DNA of 11,111 bases from Pseudomonadota bacterium (GCA_023427945.1 JAEYZR010000383.1:1-11111), one strand, 5' to 3'; positions 1-6,876 are shown, counted from the stretch's first letter. Numbers and translations are program-made. Notes: a model not told the origin generated them from the letters alone.

Positions 1-100
1 TGACGAAGCAGTGAAGATGCAAAAGCTGCTCGACGCGCTCGATGCCTTGGACGATGTCCAAGACGTCTATACCTCGGCTGTCATGGCCGACCCCCAATAA
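1..100 (+). CDS. yebC: YebC/PmpR-family protein, C-terminal end only
   Basis: The frame starting at base 2 reads 32 codons to a TAA at 98-100 and ends in a Leu-Asp-Ala-Leu-Asp-rich stretch followed by [12 protein letters not shown]. This is the typical tail of the YebC/TACO1 family, which closes domain 3 with a helix and a D-x-V-Q-x-V-Y strand. Family members are cytoplasmic and have been described both as transcriptional regulators and as translation factors that relieve ribosome stalling; this fragment cannot tell which applies. The gene begins left of the window. Only 20 bp separate it from purD, and yebC-purD adjacency is common in Burkholderiales, which supports the call. Confidence 0.8.
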   Translation, partial: DEAVKMQKLLDALDALDDVQDVYTSAVMADPQ

Positions 101-120
101 CGCCTCTGGCCTAATCACTC

Positions 121-1428
121 ATGAAAATCCTCGTTATTGGCTCTGGTGGTCGCGAACATGCACTGGCCTGGCGTCTGGCCAAGTCGATGCGCGTGCACAA
201 AGTATTCGTGGCCCCGGGCAACGCAGGCACACATCTGTCTTCGAATATTTTCAACGTCGAGATCACCGATCCTGCAGAACTGGCTGATTTCGCCGAGAAA
301 GAAGGCATAGCCATGACCGTAGTAGGTCCCGAGGCGCCCCTGGCAGCAGGCGTCGTCGATATCTTTCACGCACGCGGACTCAAGATCTTCGGCCCCACCC
401 GCGCTGCGGCACAGCTGGAAAGCTCGAAGGACTACGCCAAGGCGTTCATGGTCCGCCACAACATTCCCACGGCCCGCTACGAGACATTCACGGACCCAGC
501 CCCCGCCCACGCCTACATCGAGCGCGAGGGAGCCCCCATCGTCATCAAGGCCGATGGACTGGCTGCAGGCAAAGGGGTCGTCGTGGCCGAAACCTTGCAA
601 CAGGCCCACGATGCTGTGGACGCCATGCTGGGTGACGGCTCGATGGGCGCCGCAGGCGCGCGCGTCGTCATCGAAGAGTGCCTCATCGGCGAAGAAGCCA
701 GCTTCATCGTCATGTGCGACGGCCGCCATGTTCTCGCCCTGGCCACCAGCCAGGACCACAAACGCCTGAGTGATGGCGACCTCGGTCCCAACACCGGGGG
801 CATGGGCGCCTACTCTCCCGCTCCGGTGGTCACCCCGGAAATGCACCACCGCATCATGCGCGAAGTGATCATGCCAACCGTCAATGGCATGTCACGTGAT
901 GGCCTGCCCTACACCGGCTTCCTGTACGCCGGTGTCATGATCGCCCCCGGCGACGAGCCAGACCGTGCCATCAAGGTGCTCGAGTTCAACTGTCGAATGG
1001 GCGACCCCGAAACACAGCCCATCATGATGCGCGTCAAGAGCGACCTGGTCGATGCCGTCGAACACGCCATCAACGGCACACTCGACCAGGCCGACATCAC
1101 CTGGGATCGTCGCACGGCACTGGGCGTGGTCATGGCTGCCCATAACTACCCCGGCACCCCGCGTTCGGGCGACAAGATCGAAGGTCTGCCGCAAGACGAC
1201 GACACCTGCATGGTCTTCCATGCCGGCACTCGCATGGAGGGTGACAACGCCGTCACCTCAGGCGGCCGGGTACTCTGCGTCAGCGCCCTGGGCGATTCAG
1301 TCCGCATGGCTCGTGAGCACGCATACGCAACAGTCGAACGCGTGCGCTTTGCCGGCGCCCAGTACCGCACCGACATCGGCTGGCGTGCGCTCAAGCGCAA
1401 TTCGGCCAAGCCAAAGTCCGACGCCTGA
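121..1428 (+). CDS. purD: Phosphoribosylamine-glycine ligase (GAR synthetase)
   Basis: PurD joins 5-phosphoribosylamine and glycine using ATP, the second step of de novo purine synthesis, in the cytoplasm. The 435-residue product has the full family layout and length. It begins MKILVIGSGGREHAL (N-domain phosphate loop, residues 7-14). The ATP-grasp domain carries VIKADGLAAGKGV (141-153), HKRLSDGDLGPNTGGMGA (213-230) and the metal-binding EFNCRMGDPETQ (288-299). The C-terminal domain includes the conserved GVVMAAHNYPG (335-345). The ATG at 121 is chosen because the glycine-rich loop starts six residues in; no strong Shine-Dalgarno is visible in front of it. It lies 20 bp after yebC and 63 bp before hemF on the same strand, so co-transcription is plausible. 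A long antisense frame inside it is a GC-rich shadow. Confidence 0.97.
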   Translation: MKILVIGSGGREHALAWRLAKSMRVHKVFVAPGNAGTHLSSNIFNVEITDPAELADFAEKEGIAMTVVGPEAPLAAGVVDIFHARGLKIFGPTRAAAQLESSKDYAKAFMVRHNIPTARYETFTDPAPAHAYIEREGAPIVIKADGLAAGKGVVVAETLQQAHDAVDAMLGDGSMGAAGARVVIEECLIGEEASFIVMCDGRHVLALATSQDHKRLSDGDLGPNTGGMGAYSPAPVVTPEMHHRIMREVIMPTVNGMSRDGLPYTGFLYAGVMIAPGDEPDRAIKVLEFNCRMGDPETQPIMMRVKSDLVDAVEHAINGTLDQADITWDRRTALGVVMAAHNYPGTPRSGDKIEGLPQDDDTCMVFHAGTRMEGDNAVTSGGRVLCVSALGDSVRMAREHAYATVERVRFAGAQYRTDIGWRALKRNSAKPKSDA

Positions 1429-1491
1429 CAACCCTCCACCTTAACCTGCAATATTCGTTTCTCATCAGCCAACGACATCACACGCCGCTCC

Positions 1492-2403
1492 ATGCAAAGC
1501 CTGCCCGTTTCCCAAGTCCGCCACTATCTTCTCGATCTTCAATCCCGGATCGTGGCAGCCCTGGAAGCGGCGGGGGCCGATACCTGGCAAACGGACCAGT
1601 GGACGCGCCCCGAGGGCGGCGGCGGCGTTTCCCGGCTGATTGAAGGCGGCAACCTGTTCGAACGCGGAGGCGTCCTGTTCAGCCACGTCATGGGCAAGCA
1701 GTTGCCGCCGTCGGCCAGCGCCCACCGTCCGGAACTGGCTGGACGTGCCTGGGAAGCCATGGGCGTTTCCCTGGTCCTGCACCCCAACAATCCGTACATT
1801 CCCACCACACACATGAACGTCCGGATGTTCGTCGCCCAGGCGCGCCCGAATACCGACGAGCAGGATGTGTGCTGGTTCGGAGGCGGCCTGGATCTCACGC
1901 CCTACTACGCATTCGAAGAAGATGCCCGTCATTTCCACGGCGTTTGCAAAACCGCACTAGACGCCCACGACAGCAGCTACTATCCCGCCTATAAACGTTG
2001 GTGCGACGAATACTTCTTCCTCAAACACCGCAACGAGACACGCGGCATCGGCGGTATATTTTTTGACGACTTGAGTGCCCCCGGCTTCGAGGCAGGATTC
2101 GCGGTACAGAAAAGCGTAGGCAACGCCTTCCTGGATGCATATCTGCCAATCGTGAGTCGTCGCCAACACCTTGCATACGGCCAGCGCGAACGTGACTTCC
2201 AGGCCTATCGACGCGGGCGCTACGTCGAATTCAACCTCGTATTCGATCGCGGCACGTTGTTCGGCCTGCAATCGGGCGGACGCACCGAGTCGATCCTGCT
2301 GTCCATGCCCCCGCTGGCGACATGGCGCTACGACTGGCGGCCAGAAACCAATACCCCCGAGGCCGCCCTGTCCGAGTATCTCGTACCACGCGACTGGGTT
2401 TGA
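1492..2403 (+). CDS. hemF: Oxygen-dependent coproporphyrinogen-III oxidase
   Basis: HemF uses O2 to decarboxylate two propionates of coproporphyrinogen III, giving protoporphyrinogen IX in aerobic haem synthesis. It is a soluble homodimer. The 303-residue protein matches the usual bacterial length. Visible family motifs are [20 protein letters not shown] (41-60), [15 protein letters not shown] with the conserved histidines (97-111), [10 protein letters not shown] (130-139), [10 protein letters not shown] (185-194), [20 protein letters not shown] (245-264) and ESILLSMPP (266-274). The chosen ATG gives the expected N-terminus; no clear ribosome site precedes it. Purine and haem genes are neighbours here as in other Burkholderiales, but they share no pathway. 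In those genomes nadD normally follows hemF; here only 92 noncoding bases separate it from rsfS. Confidence 0.97.
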   Translation: MQSLPVSQVRHYLLDLQSRIVAALEAAGADTWQTDQWTRPEGGGGVSRLIEGGNLFERGGVLFSHVMGKQLPPSASAHRPELAGRAWEAMGVSLVLHPNNPYIPTTHMNVRMFVAQARPNTDEQDVCWFGGGLDLTPYYAFEEDARHFHGVCKTALDAHDSSYYPAYKRWCDEYFFLKHRNETRGIGGIFFDDLSAPGFEAGFAVQKSVGNAFLDAYLPIVSRRQHLAYGQRERDFQAYRRGRYVEFNLVFDRGTLFGLQSGGRTESILLSMPPLATWRYDWRPETNTPEAALSEYLVPRDWV

Positions 2404-2482
2404 TCCTTGCCAGCAGCACCCTCACACCGTTCATGCCGGAACATAGACCAACCGACATGCCGGGACACCCCTGACGAACGGT

Positions 2483-2488
2483 TATATT
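2483..2488 (+). promoter_or_regulatory. Possible -10 element very close to rsfS
   Basis: TATATT lies 7 bases before the rsfS ATG in a locally AT-rich patch. If it is a real -10 box, transcription would begin at or next to the start codon, giving a leaderless message. No good -35 hexamer stands 16-18 bp upstream, so this is weak. Confidence 0.2.
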
Positions 2489-2495
2489 ACGAAAT

Positions 2496-2891
2496 ATGGA
2501 TACTCAAAAGCTTCAACGTGTCGTCATTGACGCACTCGAAAACGTGAAAGCCCAGGACATCACCGTCCTGAACACCACACACCTCACGAGCCTGTTCGAC
2601 CGCGTCATCATCGCTAGCGCCACCTCGACGCGGCACACCCGCGCCCTGGCTGCCAGCGTTGCCGACGCCGTGCGCGACAACGGCGGTCGCGTGCAGGCGC
2701 TCGAAGGCGCCGACACTGGCGAATGGGTGCTGGTCGACCTGGGCGACATGGTCGTGCACCTGATGCAACCCGTCATACGCCAGTACTACAATCTCGAAGA
2801 GGTATGGGGCGGCAAACCTGTGCGCGTCAAACTGCTGCCAGCCTCCACCCGGTCGAAAGCCGCGTCGGAAACATTCGACGACGAAGATTGA
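2496..2891 (+). CDS. rsfS: Ribosomal silencing factor RsfS
   Basis: RsfS (formerly YbeB/DUF143, Iojap family) binds ribosomal protein uL14 on the 50S subunit and blocks joining with 30S, lowering translation when nutrients are scarce. The 131-residue product is mostly the single family domain: [19 protein letters not shown] (34-52), [21 protein letters not shown] (70-90) and the signature [10 protein letters not shown] (95-104). The C-terminus is a short charged tail ending in FDDED. The ATG is the first possible start of the domain; no Shine-Dalgarno is visible in the AT-rich bases before it. Its TGA at 2889-2891 overlaps the ribosome site of rlmH, whose GTG starts 7 bp later, so the two are almost certainly translated from one message. 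The nadD gene that usually precedes rsfS is not here. Confidence 0.95.
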   Translation: MDTQKLQRVVIDALENVKAQDITVLNTTHLTSLFDRVIIASATSTRHTRALAASVADAVRDNGGRVQALEGADTGEWVLVDLGDMVVHLMQPVIRQYYNLEEVWGGKPVRVKLLPASTRSKAASETFDDED

Positions 2892-2898
2892 GGTCGCC

Positions 2899-3369
2899 GT
2901 GAAATTGATCGTGGTGGCCGTGGGTAACCGCATGCCATCCTGGGTGACGACCGCCTGGGATGACTACGCCAAACGCATGCCACCTGACTGCATGATCGAA
3001 TTACGCGAAGTCAAACCCGAACCCCGAACCTCCGGCAAGACCCCCGCCCAGATGATGGCCGCCGAAGCCAAACGCATCGACGCGGCCATAGGCCCCAGCC
3101 CACTGCGGATTGCCCTGGATGAAAAAGGCCGGGACCTCACGACACGCTCCCTGTCCAAACAACTGGAATCCTGGCGCAACAGTGGCGGCGACGTCGCCCT
3201 GATCGTCGGCGGCCCCGATGGCCTGGATCCCGACCTGAAAACAAGCTGCAGCGGCCTGATCCGACTGTCGTCCCTCACTCTGCCCCACCCGATGGTGCGC
3301 GTCGTACTCAGCGAACAACTCTACCGCGCATGGGCCATCATGACCAATCACCCGTATCATCGCGACTGA
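2899..3369 (+). CDS. rlmH: 23S rRNA pseudouridine-1915 N3-methyltransferase
   Basis: RlmH methylates pseudouridine 1915 in helix 69 of 23S rRNA on assembled 70S ribosomes, using S-adenosylmethionine. It is a small SPOUT-class knotted enzyme working as a homodimer. The 156-residue length is exactly that of the family. Evidence is the N-terminal [16 protein letters not shown], the strand [20 protein letters not shown] (70-89), the SAM-binding loop LIVGGPDGL (101-109), [21 protein letters not shown] (125-145) and the invariant C-terminal HPYHRD. The start is GTG, supported by GAGG at 2890-2893 overlapping the rsfS stop codon. The rsfS-rlmH pair is a conserved ribosome-linked operon. No terminator with a T-run follows; instead a repeat-rich gap separates it from maf. 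Confidence 0.97.
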   Translation: MKLIVVAVGNRMPSWVTTAWDDYAKRMPPDCMIELREVKPEPRTSGKTPAQMMAAEAKRIDAAIGPSPLRIALDEKGRDLTTRSLSKQLESWRNSGGDVALIVGGPDGLDPDLKTSCSGLIRLSSLTLPHPMVRVVLSEQLYRAWAIMTNHPYHRD

Positions 3370-3446
3370 GCACGTGCCCCCGCCCCGTAAGTGACGATCG
3401 ATGTATTACGACGGTCTCCTGTGGACTGCAGCCTGTGAGTACAGAC

Positions 3447-3615
3447 TCGTAGCCTGCAGCTCGCAGGCTGTAGCCCGTAGGCTGCAGCTCGTAGGCTATA
3501 GCCCGTCGCCGTAGCCTATAACCGTAGCTCGTAGCCTATAGCCATAGCTCGTAGCCTGCAGTCTGTAGCCATAGTCCATAGCCGTAGCTCTAGCTCGTAG
3601 CTCGTAGCCCGTGGC
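3447..3615 (+). repeat. Degenerate tandem repeat array, about 20-bp period
   Basis: The gap between rlmH and maf is dominated by variants of GTAGCCTATAGCCGTAGCTC. Between 3471 and 3590 six units fall exactly in a 20-bp register (starts 3471, 3491, 3511, 3531, 3551, 3571); 3511-3530 and 3531-3550 are nearly identical. The edges (3447-3470 and 3591-3615) break down into shorter TAGC-based units. Inside are hairpin-capable pairs, for example AGCCTGC (3451-3457) with GCAGGCT (3463-3469), and TAGGCTA (3492-3498) with TAGCCTA (3512-3518). No T-run follows, so they are not classical terminators. The array lacks stops in a minus frame, which gives a spurious low-complexity ORF. I do not recognise the repeat family. 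The remaining bases of this 400-bp gap (3370-3446 and 3616-3775) show no gene; the maf promoter probably lies in the latter part. Confidence 0.85.
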
Positions 3616-3775
3616 CGTTGATGTTGATGTTGCCATTCCGATAACAACTACCAATTGATGCTTCGGCATATCAACAGCTGATCTGCAACTCATCGTATGA
3701 ATCTTTTCGACATCAGCATTGCCCGTTACCCTTATGGCATCGATGAATCCTGCCCAGCTAAATGAGAGCCCCCGC

Positions 3776-4381
3776 ATGCGTCCACGCCTTTATCTTGCCT
3801 CTGCCAGCCCCCGCAGACACGAACTTCTCAAACAGATCGGTGTAGAGCACCTCGTCCTTGACATTCCTCCCTCCGAAGGTGCCGATGAGCCGCAGCTTCC
3901 GAACGAAAGCCCGGCCGCCTACGTTCTACGCACGGCGCACGACAAGGCGCAACGAGCTCAACAATGGATACGGCAGCAGCGCCTGCAGGACCACCCGATA
4001 CTCACTGCCGACACCACCGTCATTCTTGACGAAACGATTCTTCACAAACCGTTGGATCACGCTGATGCAGCCCGCATGCTCGCGTCGCTATCTGGTCGTA
4101 CGCATGAAGTGCGCACCGCAATCGTTCTCTCTGATCAAACCCGCGTTCTGGACGACGTTGCCATCACCTCAGTCACATTCAAGACACTGACCGCAGCAGA
4201 AATTGAACACTATTGCCGATCACAAGAGCCGATGGGCAAGGCAGGAGCCTATGGCATACAGGGTTATGCCGGCACTTTCGTGACCAGAATCGAAGGAACC
4301 TTCAGCGGCGTGATGGGACTTCCCGTCTACGAAACTATGCGCTTGCTCAATGCCTTCTACCCAAACGCTCACCCTGCCTGA
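3776..4381 (+). CDS. maf: Maf/YhdE-type dTTP/UTP pyrophosphatase
   Basis: Maf proteins hydrolyse noncanonical or excess nucleoside triphosphates to monophosphate and pyrophosphate, keeping the nucleotide pool clean; YhdE-type members prefer dTTP, UTP and modified relatives. From the ATG at 3776 the product has 201 residues, a normal length. It opens MRPRLYLASASPRRHELL with the substrate-binding SPRR (11-14), has the catalytic acidic LTADTTVI (Asp79), KPLDHADAARMLASLSGRTHEV, MGKAGAYGIQG and the subgroup tail GTFSGVMGLPVYETMRLL, which resembles YhdE rather than the YceF group. In-frame starts further up (TTG 3719, ATG 3734 or 3743) would add 11-19 unconserved residues; 3776 is preferred by alignment with the family, though none has a convincing ribosome site. 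In relatives rng (RNase G) usually follows; here the gene is followed by a gene-free gap. Confidence 0.94.
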   Translation: MRPRLYLASASPRRHELLKQIGVEHLVLDIPPSEGADEPQLPNESPAAYVLRTAHDKAQRAQQWIRQQRLQDHPILTADTTVILDETILHKPLDHADAARMLASLSGRTHEVRTAIVLSDQTRVLDDVAITSVTFKTLTAAEIEHYCRSQEPMGKAGAYGIQGYAGTFVTRIEGTFSGVMGLPVYETMRLLNAFYPNAHPA

Positions 4382-4528
4382 CGGGGCACACTCCCCTCAA
4401 TGCAAAAGCAGGAAGAATTCGTCGATGCCGATGTCACAGGCAAACAAAGCGCACCGGACGAGCAAGACCACCCTCTCCGGTGAACGACAGATACGAATAT
4501 CCGCGCGCGCAACGCTCACACAAAAAAT

Positions 4529-4556
4529 TGGCCGGATTCCCAGCGGAACCCGGCCA
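4529..4556 (-). terminator. Intrinsic terminator reading leftward
   Basis: On the minus strand a 12-bp stem (TGGCCGGGTTCC pairing with GGAATCCGGCCA, one G-U pair) with loop GCTG is followed by AATTTTTTG. This is a textbook rho-independent terminator for a minus-strand transcript. Read on the + strand the hairpin is followed by TCTGAGCC, so it is not an efficient terminator for maf. The nearest minus-strand gene is dctA, whose stop codon is about 437 bp upstream, so the dctA message may have a long 3' untranslated region including the 19-bp array. Confidence 0.85.
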
Positions 4557-4628
4557 TCTGAGCCTGAACCTATCTTCATCCTCATCGAGGGATAAGCTTT
4601 TCCAGGAAAGAAAGATGTACAACATTCG

Positions 4629-4837
4629 CACAGTGTGATCTGACAGTCGCAGTGTGATCTGACAGTCGTAGTGTGGTCTCACAGTCGTAGTGCGGTCTCA
4701 CAGTCACAGTGCGATCTGACAGTCGCAGTGCGGCCTGACAATCCCAGTGTGGTCTGACAGTCGCAATGTGGTCTGACAATCGCAATGTGGTCTGACAGTC
4801 GCAGTGTGGTCTGACAGTCGCAATGTAGTCGGACACT
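4629..4837. repeat. Eleven contiguous 19-bp tandem repeats
   Basis: Eleven units of exactly 19 bp follow each other with no spacer, starting at 4629, 4648, 4667, 4686, 4705, 4724, 4743, 4762, 4781, 4800 and 4819. The + strand consensus is CGCAGTGTGGTCTGACAGT; each unit differs from it at one to a few positions, and the outermost unit (4819-4837) has the most changes. Because 19 is not a multiple of three, all three frames are used in turn, and the minus strand stays open, giving Cys/Arg/His-rich pseudo-proteins that should not be annotated. The units have no internal dyad and no spacers, so this is not CRISPR. Possible sources are a minisatellite produced by slippage, or a multi-copy terminal binding site of a lost insertion sequence; the sequence alone does not decide. 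Confidence 0.93.
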
Positions 4838-4992
4838 CGTCAGCGTAAATCTGTGCGGCGCGGCGTAGATCCAGAATTCGTAGCGCACGCCTAACGCCCC
4901 ATCACCAGCCTGTTGGTGCCAGCGAATCCGTGCAGTGCATAGATCCGCTCGAACACCATGGATGATTTGTGAGCGACACCCGCCTTGATTTC

Positions 4993-6354
4993 TTACGCAA
5001 CAGAGAGCGCTGGCGAGCGATCCACTTCCACTGGCGAGTCAACCGTTTCAACAGGCACAGGCATCGGCTGACCTGCCATGGCAGCGTCCAACCGCTCCTT
5101 GTCCAACTCCCCTTCCCACCGAGCGACCACGATCGACGCAGTGGCATTGCCCACGAGATTGGTAAGCGCCCGGCACTCGGACATAAAACGATCCACGCCC
5201 AATATGAGCGCAATTCCAGCGACAGGAACCGTCGGTATGACAGCGAGTGTGGCTGCCAGCGTGATGAATCCCGCGCCGGTTACACCTGCCGCACCTTTCG
5301 AGCTGATCATTGCCACCAACAACAGCAACACCTGGTCGCCCAAAGACAAATCGATATTACACGCTTGAGCAATGAACAAAACTGCCATCGTCATATAGAT
5401 GTTGGTGCCGTCCAGATTGAACGAGTAACCAGTCGGCACCACCAACCCGACCGTGGATTTGGAACAACCCGCACGCTCCATCTTTTGCATGAGAGTGGGC
5501 AAAGCCGCCTCAGACGAACTCGTGCCCAGCACCAGCAAAAGCTCTTCCCGGATATAGCGAACCAGCTTGACTATGGAGAAACCGTTGTAACGTGCGACGG
5601 CACCCAGGATGATGAACACAAACAGCAATGAGGTCACGTAAAAGGTCGCAACCAGAGAAGCGAGATTAATGATGGATGAAATGCCGAACTTGCCAATGGT
5701 GAACGCCATCGCACCGAAAGCTCCGACCGGTGCAGCCCGCATCAAAATCGAGACCAAGCGGAATATCGGCTTGGACAACACGTTCAGAAAATCCAGCACA
5801 GGCTTGCCCCGCTCGCCCACGCCGGCAAGCGCGATACCAAACAGCACCGCGACAAACAACACCTGCAGGATGTCGCCGCCCACGAACGGGCCGACCATCG
5901 TCGCCGGAATGATGTTCAGCAAAAACCCGGTCAAGGTCGACTCGTGCGCCTTGGTGACATAGCCCGCAATCGCAGAGCTGTCCAGTTCAGCCGGATTGAT
6001 GTTCATCCCTGCCCCCGGCTGCACGATGTGACTCACGACCATGCCTACAACCAACGCGAGCGTGGAAAAGGTGAAGAAATAGAGCATGGCCTTGGCCGCA
6101 ACACGCCCCACCTTCTTCATATCGCTCATGCCCGCAATACCTGTCACCACAGTCAAAAAGATCACGGGCGCAATGATCATTTTGACTAGTTTGATGAAAC
6201 CGTCGCCAAGTGGCTTCATCGCCTCGCCGAGTTCTGGCTTGAAATACCCCAATGCCACACCAATCGCTATGGCAACCAACACCTGCACATACAACAACTG
6301 ATAGAACTTCTGCTTGCGCACAGGCGTCTGTGCGGCTTGAGTAACGTCAACCAC
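4993..6354 (-). CDS. dctA: C4-dicarboxylate:cation symporter DctA
   Basis: DctA imports succinate, fumarate and malate with Na+ or H+ across the inner membrane and belongs to the DAACS (glutamate transporter-like) family. The 453-residue protein has the usual length and a series of hydrophobic segments (for example 18-37, 57-75, 92-112, 158-178, 205-225, 233-252). Family motifs are [17 protein letters not shown] (60-76), the re-entrant serine loop [12 protein letters not shown] (277-288), [12 protein letters not shown] (309-320) and [16 protein letters not shown] (388-403), which form the substrate and cation sites. The start is GTG; an in-frame TAA lies directly before it, so no longer form exists, and GGGAGA sits 9 bases upstream. 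Transcription is expected from the sigma54 promoter at 6452-6467 under DctD control. The C-terminal tail (about 425-453) is Pro/Val-rich and unremarkable. Confidence 0.97.
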   Translation of the reverse strand: MVDVTQAAQTPVRKQKFYQLLYVQVLVAIAIGVALGYFKPELGEAMKPLGDGFIKLVKMIIAPVIFLTVVTGIAGMSDMKKVGRVAAKAMLYFFTFSTLALVVGMVVSHIVQPGAGMNINPAELDSSAIAGYVTKAHESTLTGFLLNIIPATMVGPFVGGDILQVLFVAVLFGIALAGVGERGKPVLDFLNVLSKPIFRLVSILMRAAPVGAFGAMAFTIGKFGISSIINLASLVATFYVTSLLFVFIILGAVARYNGFSIVKLVRYIREELLLVLGTSSSEAALPTLMQKMERAGCSKSTVGLVVPTGYSFNLDGTNIYMTMAVLFIAQACNIDLSLGDQVLLLLVAMISSKGAAGVTGAGFITLAATLAVIPTVPVAGIALILGVDRFMSECRALTNLVGNATASIVVARWEGELDKERLDAAMAGQPMPVPVETVDSPVEVDRSPALSVA

Positions 6355-6420
6355 TTAGGCGTCTCCCACCATTTGTGTGCCAGCGAAAATACGAGGCCGG
6401 CGATGTCTTAGGAACAGCGT

Positions 6421-6437
6421 TTCGCCTGTACGGCGAA
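6421..6437 (-). promoter_or_regulatory. Hairpin/dyad at the dctA transcript 5' end
   Basis: TTCGCC (6421-6426) and GGCGAA (6432-6437) form a perfect 6-bp inverted repeat around a 5-base centre. With the start site predicted near 6441-6442 by the sigma54 element, the hairpin would begin within the first few nucleotides of the dctA leader. It might protect the message 5' end, or as DNA be an operator overlapping the start site. Confidence 0.4.
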
Positions 6438-6451
6438 CGTCAGCTGTGAAA

Positions 6452-6467
6452 AGCAATATCGATGCCA
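6452..6467 (-). promoter_or_regulatory. Sigma54 (-24/-12) promoter of dctA
   Basis: On the minus strand TGGCATCGATATTGCT matches the sigma54 consensus TGGCAC-N5-TTGCW at all but one defined position. The invariant GG (6466-6465) and GC (6454-6453) have the required 10-base spacing. Transcription would start near 6441-6442, leaving a leader of about 87 nt before the GTG. Sigma54 promoters need an NtrC-type activator, and the divergent operon encodes exactly such a protein (DctD). Rhizobial dctA is the established precedent for this arrangement. Confidence 0.85.
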
Positions 6468-6558
6468 TCTTTTCGAATTTGCGTTTCAGACATAAGCCAC
6501 TGATTCAAAAGATAAATACTTTTGACCACGACAAACACGAACAATAGGCATGCGAAAA

Positions 6559-6587
6559 TCCGCACGAGCCCCACACATTCGTGCGGA
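6559..6587. promoter_or_regulatory. Perfect dyad, candidate DctD enhancer site
   Basis: TCCGCACGA (6559-6567) and TCGTGCGGA (6579-6587) are exact inverted repeats with an 11-base spacer. The centre lies about 130 bp upstream of the predicted dctA start site, the usual range for enhancer binding by NtrC-family dimers. DctD has a Fis-type C-terminal helix-turn-helix that binds such dyads. Only one clear copy was found, whereas NtrC-type enhancers often come in pairs. It could alternatively be a site for another regulator or for dctBD autoregulation. Confidence 0.65.
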
Positions 6588-6643
6588 AAACCACACAAGT
6601 TTCGGTACACTGAGGCTACTCGAGTGAATGCGCTGGATTTCTG

Positions 6644-6689
6644 GCCTCCGAATCGACGGGCCTCTAGCCTCCGAATCGATGGGCCTCTG
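6644..6689. repeat. Two tandem copies of a 23-bp unit
   Basis: Bases 6644-6666 and 6667-6689 are adjacent copies differing at only two positions. Each contains GCCTCCGAATCGA followed by GGGCCTCT. They lie about 190-230 bp upstream of dctB. Each unit also contains AATCGA near a GGCC, but no clear dyad, so a regulatory role is not shown; a simple slippage duplication is enough. Confidence 0.85.
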
Positions 6690-6876
6690 ACACCGGGATC
6701 GAGAAGTCCCAGCCGCGGGATCAAGAGTTTCTGATGGCATGATCAAAAAGGTCTCTGATGCAGGGGTTGACTGACTTTCGGTTCCTTGATGAAACGCTTT
6801 CAGAAGTGACGAATCCAGGTTTTCTCGCATCAGACTGAATCGCCGCTCTCATTTAGCCAGCCATCTTTTTTCGCTC

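Larger units (their letters stand above)
4382..4992. other. Gene-free gap between maf and dctA
   Basis: These 611 bases separate the + strand housekeeping cluster from minus-strand dctA. They contain a minus-strand terminator and an eleven-unit 19-bp array, listed separately. The flanks (4382-4520 and 4838-4992) show no protein I recognise. A 27-codon frame at 4399-4482 (+) has no ribosome site. On the minus strand around 4900-4965 a short frame ends IYALHGFAGTNRLVMGR; it has no start context and no assignable family, and could be a gene remnant or chance. Confidence 0.6.
6355..6876. other. Divergent regulatory region between dctA and dctB
   Basis: This 522-bp gap has no gene; frames in it are short and lack family likeness. 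It contains the dctA sigma54 promoter, a start-site hairpin and an upstream dyad, all listed separately, plus a 23-bp duplication. Bases 6470-6540 between promoter and dyad are AT-rich, as expected where the DNA must bend to bring an enhancer-bound activator to sigma54, although I see no good IHF consensus. For dctBD the only sigma70-like candidate I see is TTGACT (6767-6772) with TGAAAC 17 bp later, which is poor. I found no + strand -24/-12 element. Confidence 0.7.

Noticed and set aside
115..849. 244-codon antisense frame across purD
   Set aside because: It is a shadow of GC-rich codon usage opposite a fully conserved gene and has no known domain.
3496..3777. Minus-strand frame with Gly-Tyr-Arg-Leu-type repeats
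   Set aside because: It reads the 20-bp tandem array; the low-complexity repeat is a by-product of the DNA period and the rest resembles no family.
4399..4482. 27-codon + strand frame beginning MQKQEEFVDADV
   Set aside because: No ribosome site or homologue I recognise; such short frames are expected by chance.
4213..4638. 141-codon + strand frame overlapping the maf end
   Set aside because: It is out of frame within maf and then passes through the terminator hairpin; its composition is not protein-like.
4629..4837. CRISPR array
   Set aside because: The units are contiguous with no unique spacers, are too short, and no cas gene is near.
4582..4888. Open minus-strand frames rich in Cys, Arg, His and Thr (82-84 and 69 codons)
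   Set aside because: They are produced by the 19-bp repeats running through three frames without stops; there is no ribosome site, domain or conserved start.
4902..5631. Antisense and alternative frames over the dctA 3' half
   Set aside because: dctA in its own frame carries all family motifs; the others are arginine-rich shadows.
6366..6382. Second sigma54-like element beginning TGGCACACAAATGG on the minus strand
   Set aside because: The -12 GC is absent and a start there would remove the dctA ribosome site.
6767..6795. Sigma70 promoter TTGACT-17-TGAAAC for dctBD
   Set aside because: The -10 matches at only three positions; kept as a mention in the intergenic entry, not as a feature.
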